From contig CM059587.1 in the NCBI GenBank assembly GCA_030407085.1, positions 73,459,001 to 73,523,000 on the forward strand: a stretch of 64,000 nucleotides of DNA, read 5' to 3'. Below the pieces are notes generated by a model. The model had not been told where the DNA came from and made no database searches. It was given only the letters and a program-made list of their open reading frames with translations. Made by a program: the position numbers and the translations under genes. The stretch's first letter is position 1. Every line of letters begins with the position of its first letter. Positions 58,024-64,000 of the stretch are shown piece by piece. This DNA comes from Trichopria drosophilae (Eukaryota > Arthropoda > Insecta > Hymenoptera > Diapriidae).

Positions 58024-59200
58024 CCCCTTCGCTGCGGATGACAAAGATCTTTGTCAATTAGGACTTTTCTCTGACTGCGGCAAAAACGCAAATCTTTGTC
58101 ATGACATAAATTAGTGTAATGAAGTCAATAATATATCCAATTTGAAAACTTGAACATTTCTAGCCAGCCTAAGGTATACCGAACAACATGCCGTTGTCAT
58201 TTTTCAAAAACATGTTGTCAAAAAAAAGATATAAGTTCTTAAAATATGTTGTTTTTACGATTTTGTAAAAATCTTTGTCATGAGCTATGTCGCCGTATTA
58301 GGTCAATTTATGCATTAAAAATTAATGAAATCGTTTGAAACTTGCTACTCAGGGGTTTTCGAGGTCGCCGATTACAAATCTGATGATATATTTTGAAAAT
58401 TCAAAATGGCGGATCCAATACCGCGAGTTAATATTAGCCTTCCCCGTTAGCTTCGGTATAAAATATGTACTTACACACTTACTACGAGGAGGTTGGAGAA
58501 AGGTCTTCAAAGTGCAATTTTTTTCTGTTTTTATACATTTTTGTTTACAATTGTTTTTAAAATAAAAACTGTAACATATTGAACTGTAGAAATCAGTGTT
58601 TTTTCCCACATGTAACACGATAACTCAGGAGTACATAACAAAATTTTGAAATTTACACGGAATAATCTGGATAGATAATAAACTCTGTAAAATATCTACA
58701 AAAACTAAAAATATAGATTTGTAGCTGCAGAATCGAAGAAGTTTTTGATAAAAATACAAAATTCGGTATAAATATTCTATAAATAATCACGAGAGTGTTT
58801 CTATTGCCAACCTGCCACGAGCAGCATTATTTACATATGAATAACAAATTGCCGTAATATTGTAATGCAAAAACTGATATAAGATTCGTAATCAGTTCGA
58901 ATTTTTATTATGACGTCCGCCATATTGAATCCGCCATTTTGAATTTTCTAAAAATGTAACTTCAGATTAGTAATCTGCGACCCCGAAAACCTCTGAGGAA
59001 CAAGCGTCAGGGGAAATGATTGGTATTTAGAAACTTTGTCCGCAATATTGAATCCGCCATTTTAAATTTTCGAAATCTGACTTCAAATTCGTAATCGGCG
59101 TCCCAAGAAACCCCTATACACCAAGTTACAGTAAAATCTAACCAAATTTTTTTCCCGCATTTTGGGCACTTTTTGTGAAATTCTCGCCGCAGCGAAGGGG
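58024..59200. mobile_element. TTAA-flanked piggyBac-like element, CCCCTTCGCTGCGG ends
   Basis: TTAA at 58020-58023 and 59201-59204. Ends are CCCCTTCGCTGCGGATGAC and, inverted, CCCCTTCGCTGCGGCGAG. ATCTTTGTCAT words repeat near the left. CAAAATGGCGGATCCAATAC at 58402 (plus) and CCGCCATTTTGAATTT at 58931 and 59054 (inverse) are copies of the dispersed repeat, each preceded or followed by a GGGGTTTTCGAGGTCGCCGA-like segment. No transposase frame. Confidence 0.75.
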
Positions 59201-59678
59201 TTAACCACTTGAGCGGCGAGGCGGTCCAAATGGTGTCACGCGTGTCGGTGACCAAACCGGTGAAAATATCGAAAATGGTGGTCCTACTCGCCTTGCAAAG
59301 TTTGTAGAGGGATTTAAGTTATGAAATCGTAGTATATCAATGTTCTGATGTCAAGGAACACGAATATGATAAGATAAAAATAGGTTTTTTCGAGGCTTTG
59401 AATAAGTTTTTTTGAGTGTAAATGTCGACACTTTTTAATATTTTTCTGAGAATGGCGTCAAAACTTTTACTCAGTTTTCTTCTTCAAACAAAATTGGATT
59501 TGGTCGAAAATTGGGACTGGTTTTTTTTGGGTCGCTGATTACGAATTTGATGTCGCTTCTTCAAAATTTAAAATCATCATTTCAAATGTTCATTTTCTAA
59601 ACCCACTATCATTCATAAATATGTCTGTCGTAACTCGCAATATGCACAATTTCAATCGCATTACGTTCTTCAAGAACC

Positions 59679-60673
59679 CAGGTAGCAATTGACCACCGGC
59701 GGGGTACTTATTAGGTACTGACTGCCGGAATTCGGTACTGACCGTCAGTACTGAGTCAGTAATGGTCCACCCCCGGCTGGTAACGCTCTCCAGTACTGAC
59801 TGCCGGAGTAGAGCAGTACTGTACCAGTACTGATTGCCGGTATAATTCTTGAGAATAAAAAACAATAATTTATTATTTATTATTGTTGTTTCTCGCATTA
59901 CGTATTTCACATTTTATACTCTATTTTCTTATAATTCTAAATAACTCTCAAATATAAATATGAAAAAGATTTTGCATCCACCGGGATTCGAATCTACGAC
60001 CTTTGGATTCTAAAGCACGCACGCTAACCATTATGCCACACGCTATGTTGCAAAACATAATATTGGAACTGATACATTAAGATACATCCAAACTTTGCAA
60101 AGTTGGATTAAAAAATATAGTATATAAAATTGATTTGCTTAGGTTGAAATTATTTTTAGATCCATGTCCTATATAAAACTTAAAAAGCTAAAAAATTTTG
60201 TTCGAAACAAAAATAGTCGTTATTTCTCAAAAGAAACGCTGTGTACTATTATTTTTAATTTTCTATGTGAGGAGGGTATGTACTAGCAATGGGGGTAAAA
60301 ATAACAGAAAGTCTTAAAAACCCCGGTTATGCTTACGGATAAACTTTTATTTGTTGAATAGAAATTATTACACAAAAGAATCTCTAATTTGTCTCTAATC
60401 TGTCTAATTATATTTAATAATAAACATTTTCCTATATATTAATTAAGTTTCGGACATTGCTACTGACTGCCAGCATAGAGTCAGAACTGATGTGGTTCGG
60501 AAGTCGGTACTGACTCAACTCCGCATGTCAGTACAGATGGTCAGTACTGGTTCAGTACTTTACCGGTGGTATAGCCAGTACTGATTCCGCTCCATAAATC
60601 AGTACTGTGTTTCATTTACTGGGTCAGTACCCCGTCGGTGGTTAACACCGACAGACCTCCGAAATTGCTACCT
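59679..60673. mobile_element. TIR element with a central tRNA-like unit, inside LINE ORF2
   Basis: Ends CAGGTAGCAATT at left and, inverted, TAGGTAGCAATT at right. Subterminal zones (59700-59840 and 60460-60650) consist of many AGTACTGACTGCCGG-type words in both orientations. The middle holds a minus-strand tRNA-like unit (59974-60044). Flanks CAAGAACC and TAGGAATC bracket it and fuse into the LINE frame (FFK-NLCSN), suggesting a diverged 7-8 bp target duplication. Superfamily unassigned. Confidence 0.7.
59974..60044 (-). other. tRNA-like sequence inside TIR element
   Basis: On the minus strand, A box TGGCATAATGGTTAGCG and B box AGATTCGAATCCCGG are spaced about 40 bp apart. A 17-nt anticodon-arm-like stretch (TGCTTTAGAATCCAAAGG) lies between them, with the loop reading AGA or GAA. 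The T stem is acceptable and the acceptor stem weak. A tRNA-derived Pol III unit. Confidence 0.55.
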
Positions 60674-61233
60674 AGGAATCTCTGTAGTAATCTTCAGTCA
60701 TTTGATTTCTCGAATTCGGTAGTTGACCACTCGGTCCTTTTTGTAACTAACTGCGTCACTCGTGCACTTGATAGGACTGCTCCTCACCGCGTCGTATATT
60801 TGTCGAATAAAAGAAAACCGTGGGTTAACATTGATTGTCGTTCATTGATAAAGGAACATGACCTTCTATTAAAAATCGCTTTTCTGATACAAAATATGCC
60901 TACTTTACGAATAGACTCAATAGTGCTAAAAATTCAAATCAGACACAAAAACAGCTTAAAAATGTTGGCAATGTACACACCAATCATTCTTCTCCGCTGA
61001 AATATTTTTCATCCAATGAACTAAACTCACATTACATATACATTTCAATTGCTCATCCAGCTGCTTATGTGACTATCCTGGATTCCATTTTCCGTGTCAC
61101 TTCATCACCCTCTTTCTCATATCCACTGTTCAATGTTCGTGCAATCACTGCTACAGATGTCGTAAGGGTAATTTGGCTGAGCAATTCCCGTTCTACAGTA
61201 ATCGACAAATTGACTTCTGCACATTACTCTCTA

Positions 61234-61545
61234 CACGGAGAAAAATAACCGGCTAAATCAGCCGAAAAATCCGCAGATTCTACCAATTTTATCCTATAGG
61301 GATAGCTGTTGGAATTCCGTTAGGGATAGCCGATAATTTGAGCTAAATTTACTGAAAAAGTCCGCAAATTTAGCGGAACAAATCTGCTAATGTAGCGGAA
61401 ATTTAGAGCTAAGCGCGAATTGAGTAGGGTTAAGGCTACATTAGCGGAATCAAAACAGCTAAAATTGCAGATATTTTCGGCAATTCCAGCCGAAAATTTT
61501 AGCTGATATGAATCAGCTAATCCAGCGGAGTCATTTTTCTTCGTG
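61234..61545. mobile_element. TA-flanked MITE, CACGGAGAAAAAT ends
   Basis: CACGGAGAAAAATAACCGGC at left and the inverse of CACGAAGAAAAATGACTCCG at right, with TA on both sides. AGCCGAAAA, AGCTAAATTT and GCTAATnTAGCGGA words recur in both orientations. It interrupts the LINE between its HYSL and GAALCKIVNISF segments. Confidence 0.75.
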
Positions 61546-62331
61546 TAAGCTAGGTGCTGCTTTATGCAAAATTGTTAATATTTCCTTCAAGGACTCACAT
61601 CCTGGAGAACTGCTATCGATTACACCACTCAGCAAAGTTAGATTTCCGACATCGACATACACTATGCCAATACCTAACCTGTGTGAAGCTTCTAAATATC
61701 TCAAGCGACTGGTTTACGATCAACTTTTCAATTTCCTTAATGCCAACAAAATAATTGATGCACATCAACCTGACTTTAGACCTAATTTTAGTACGCAATC
61801 CTCTTCTTAATTATTTGACGATATTGGTAAAGGTATTGAGAATGGAATAGTAACCATCTTCGTCGTATTCGATTTTAGTAAAGCCTTCGATACCGCACGA
61901 TCTTGTGATGTGTAAGCTTGCATATATTAGATGTTCCCAGTCGGTTGTCCAGTGGATTTTCTCATACTTTCGCGATCGAACGCAAGCTGTTCTAAACGAG
62001 GATTGATCCCTTTCCAATAGAATGCCTTAGTTTCGGTGTTCTTCAATGATCGGTTCTCGGGCATTTAATATTCTTCATCCCCATTAACGACATCGGTTTT
62101 GCTCTAAAGTATTTGAAGTATATGCTTTCTGCCGATAATACCTAGATCTACCTTAGTTGCCATGTATCCAGACTCCATCAAGCACTCCTTGTCATTTCAA
62201 CTAATTACCAAGCTATATCTGCCTGGGCCCTGGCTAATGGACTTTTACTTAACCCCTCTAGAACATAGACCATGATACTGGGTACTCCTGCTTATATAGC
62301 CAACAATGATGTTTCTTTGCTTGAAGGTTTC

Positions 62332-62960
62332 CTATGCGTTGGTAACACTCATATTCCCTTCGTTAAGACTGATAGGTAAATGATCACTTCCATAAGAAAT
62401 CTTAGCAGTTGCTGCTAATCGGCTTTTCACATTTTCATTTTCCATTTTAAGTTGTTTATTTTCTTTGCATAAAATATTGACTTGAGCATTTAAATTGTCT
62501 AACTGTTCAAGTTTGTCTTCTAATTTATTTTCTATATCAGAAAGCCGTTCATTCTGGCTATTAAATGGCATCTTAATTTCTAAACTAAAACGATGAAATG
62601 CTTCCCCCGTTTGTACCCGTGAAAGTTCAGGTGCTGATTTTAAGTTGTCGATGTTAGAATTAAGGACATCAAGCTTACTCAGTTTCGCAAATATAAGCGA
62701 GAAATTAGATTTAAAATATTTCTGCAATAGCGTGTCAGTGGAATTTTCCTTCAATCCTTAGTCTTTTTACACCCTTTAAATTTCTAAGTTCACTCTTTTT
62801 CTCAGGCAATTCCATAAAGTCAATAGCAGACACAACTACTTCCATACAGCAGCAGAAAATGTCGTCATTTCAATCACAGTAGATGCCAATTTTCTCCGAT
62901 TCAATCAATATCTCTTCTTGCTCATCAGCAGGTGTTATCACATAATTTGTAGTAAAAAGG
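62332..62960 (-). pseudogene. Decayed LINE ORF1-like gene with coiled coil
   Basis: Minus strand. The upstream piece (about 62960-62760) reads DEQEEILIESEKIGIYCD, one stop, then NDDIFCCCMEVVVSAIDFM and ELPEKKSELRNLKGVKRLR, ending in a frameshift near 62755. The downstream piece (62754-62332) has KENSTDTLLQKYFKSNFSL and a clear heptad-rich coiled coil (ERLSDIENKLEDKLEQLDNL ... ENKQLKMENENVKSRL). A cysteine cluster followed by a coiled coil fits ORF1 proteins of CR1/Jockey-group LINEs. It is oriented opposite to the neighbouring ORF2, so it derives from another copy or an inversion. Confidence 0.55.
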
Positions 62961-63099
62961 ACCATCATTAGCTTTAATATTAATAGTCACAAACTTACAA
63001 CACAACGAATTTAAAATAAATGTTATGGTTGTTATCAAGGACGACAGATACGACATTTAAGACGTGACATTATTATAATTTATATCACTGTGAAATGGA

Positions 63100-63480
63100 T
63101 TCCCTGTAATATATGTCTACCACAATAAAATTAACTTCACGGGAATTAGCAATTCAAAAGGCAGATTTACGCAAAGATTTTCTGCCCAATAATAATAGCT
63201 AACTTGCGATGGAGCTAAAGAACAAATTAAAAGACAGTTGTGACATACAAGAAAGTGAACTGCTTAATCCTAGATTAATAATTGCTGGTATTTGCACAGA
63301 GAAAACTATGTCGGAACTATAGAATCATAGTATCACACAAAACTTTGAGCATATAAAATTCTATATACTAACTTACTAATAATACTAACTTATATTAAAA
63401 AGAAAAAAAAACAGAGTTCTATAAGGTACTGTTCTTGATCCACTAATGTTTATCTTACACATAAATGATCTTTTTAAATT
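63100..63480 (+). pseudogene. Fragments of LINE ORF1 and reverse transcriptase
   Basis: 63120-63315 reads STTIKLTSRELAIQKADLRK, a stop, then LKNKLKDSCDIQESELLNPR and LIIAGICTEKTMSEL, resembling the gag-like part of LINE ORF1. 63412-63476 reads GTVLDPLMFILHINDLFK, the conserved reverse-transcriptase block whose intact form is QGTVLGPLLFILYINDL. The intervening sequence is AT-rich and not coding. Highly decayed. Confidence 0.5.
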
Positions 63481-64000
63481 CTGAAATTCTGATGAGTTAT
63501 ATTATTTTACACTCATAATATAATGTTTAATATGTAAATTTTCGACAAAGTGATAAGAAGTTCAAATAAGTGTGCCATTATTCTGTTTAAGCTCGATTAA
63601 TTATCGTCGACTTAAGATACATAACCTTCTTAAAAAATAATTAAAGAAAACCCTATTAATGTTATTTATTTTTTGCTGCACTATTCAATTTTTGTTGTAT
63701 AACAACAGAAAGTAAAAAAGATTTCGATTTTCTAGTTAACTACTGAAACGAAGTTGGCAAGTAACCTATTATGTGTATTTCATTAAATGCTTGGATTTAT
63801 TTGTAATGTCACATCTGCCGACTCTTGGTTACCTTCAAAAAAGTAGACGATATTTTAGTTTCAATAAAACCATGATTTAAAATTTAAATTTATTCGTTCT
63901 TGAAATTTTGGTGTTATAAACGCTTTTAAATTAGATAATTCGTAAAGCAGCTTTCTTACGTCGCCCAAATTGTTTACATAAATAACGATTTATATCTTTT
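63481..64000. other. AT-rich sequence, nothing recognised
   Basis: No gene-like frame or paired repeats seen up to the window edge. Confidence 0.5.

Larger units (their letters stand above)
59590..62340 (+). pseudogene. Decayed LINE ORF2 split by two MITEs
   Basis: With the inserted elements (59679-60673 and 61234-61545) removed, plus-strand frames read as a Jockey/CR1-type ORF2. First comes a linker after the endonuclease (NMHNFNRITFFK then NLCSNLQSFDFSNSVVDH, VTNCVTRALDRTAPHRVV, KPWVNIDCRSLIKEHD). The reverse transcriptase follows: PIPNLCEASKYLKRLVYDQL, HQPDFRPNFSTQSS, VFDFSKAFDT at about 61865, and a YADD-box relic MLSADNT*IYLSC at 62122. In that box the second Asp is Asn and a TAG replaces the next codon. 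Several stops and frameshifts: not active. Confidence 0.75.

Noticed and set aside
62332..62754. Cellular coiled-coil protein gene
   Set aside because: No ATG (the frame opens at TTG), a stop two codons upstream, continuity with a frameshifted Cys-rich piece, and LINE fragments on both sides point to an ORF1 relic.

Overview
The window is a gene-poor, AT-rich stretch of an animal nuclear genome, most likely an insect. Three intact metazoan housekeeping genes have compact GT-AG introns, apart from one 6.4 kb intron, and lie in a sea of inverted-repeat DNA elements and decayed Jockey/CR1-like LINEs. Hymenoptera would fit, but nothing here proves the order.

Genes. (1) SPTLC1, subunit 1 of serine palmitoyltransferase, + strand, 17684-19158, two exons, 471 aa. 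(2) GCLC, catalytic subunit of glutamate-cysteine ligase, + strand, 46844-55587, eight exons, 636 aa; its last intron is 6.4 kb of stacked mobile elements. (3) An Mpv17-family mitochondrial membrane protein, - strand, 56220-57367, four exons, 184 aa, tail to tail with GCLC. All three reading frames close exactly across the splice sites given. Weak extra candidates are a nine-codon first exon at 57727 and two unrecognised minus-strand membrane-protein-like stretches (11404-12051 and 24475-24955).

Layout. 1-4850: AT-rich DNA with hairpin motifs of decayed retroelement tails. 4850-9200: a foldback with a nested MITE, a LINE/SINE tail, a CpG-rich patch, a split direct repeat and a 0.94 kb foldback. 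12500-16660: a tandem duplication whose second copy has grown about fourfold through a SINE and several nested transposons. 17280-19300: SPTLC1. 19860-30850: MITEs, including a TIR element with a tRNA-like core at 29038. 31190-32900: a broken LINE with ORF1 and endonuclease. 33200-41070: nearly featureless. 41077-46117: TTAA-flanked elements, one a 3.1 kb near-perfect palindrome. 46844-57367: GCLC and Mpv17. 58024-63480: another TTAA element, then a LINE graveyard split by two MITEs, one of which again has a tRNA-like core.

Themes. The MITEs fall into a few groups: pogo/Tigger-like (CAGTAG ends, TA duplication), piggyBac-like (CCC ends, TTAA), a 107 bp family and several foldbacks. Three features stand out: subterminal words that change in concert between pogo-like subfamilies; tRNA-like Pol III units at the centre of two unrelated TIR elements; and a YY1/Pho-like CAARATGGCGG motif shared by otherwise unrelated repeat families. 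The three genes belong to different pathways (sphingolipid synthesis, glutathione synthesis, mitochondrial inner-membrane function) and show no operon-like relation.
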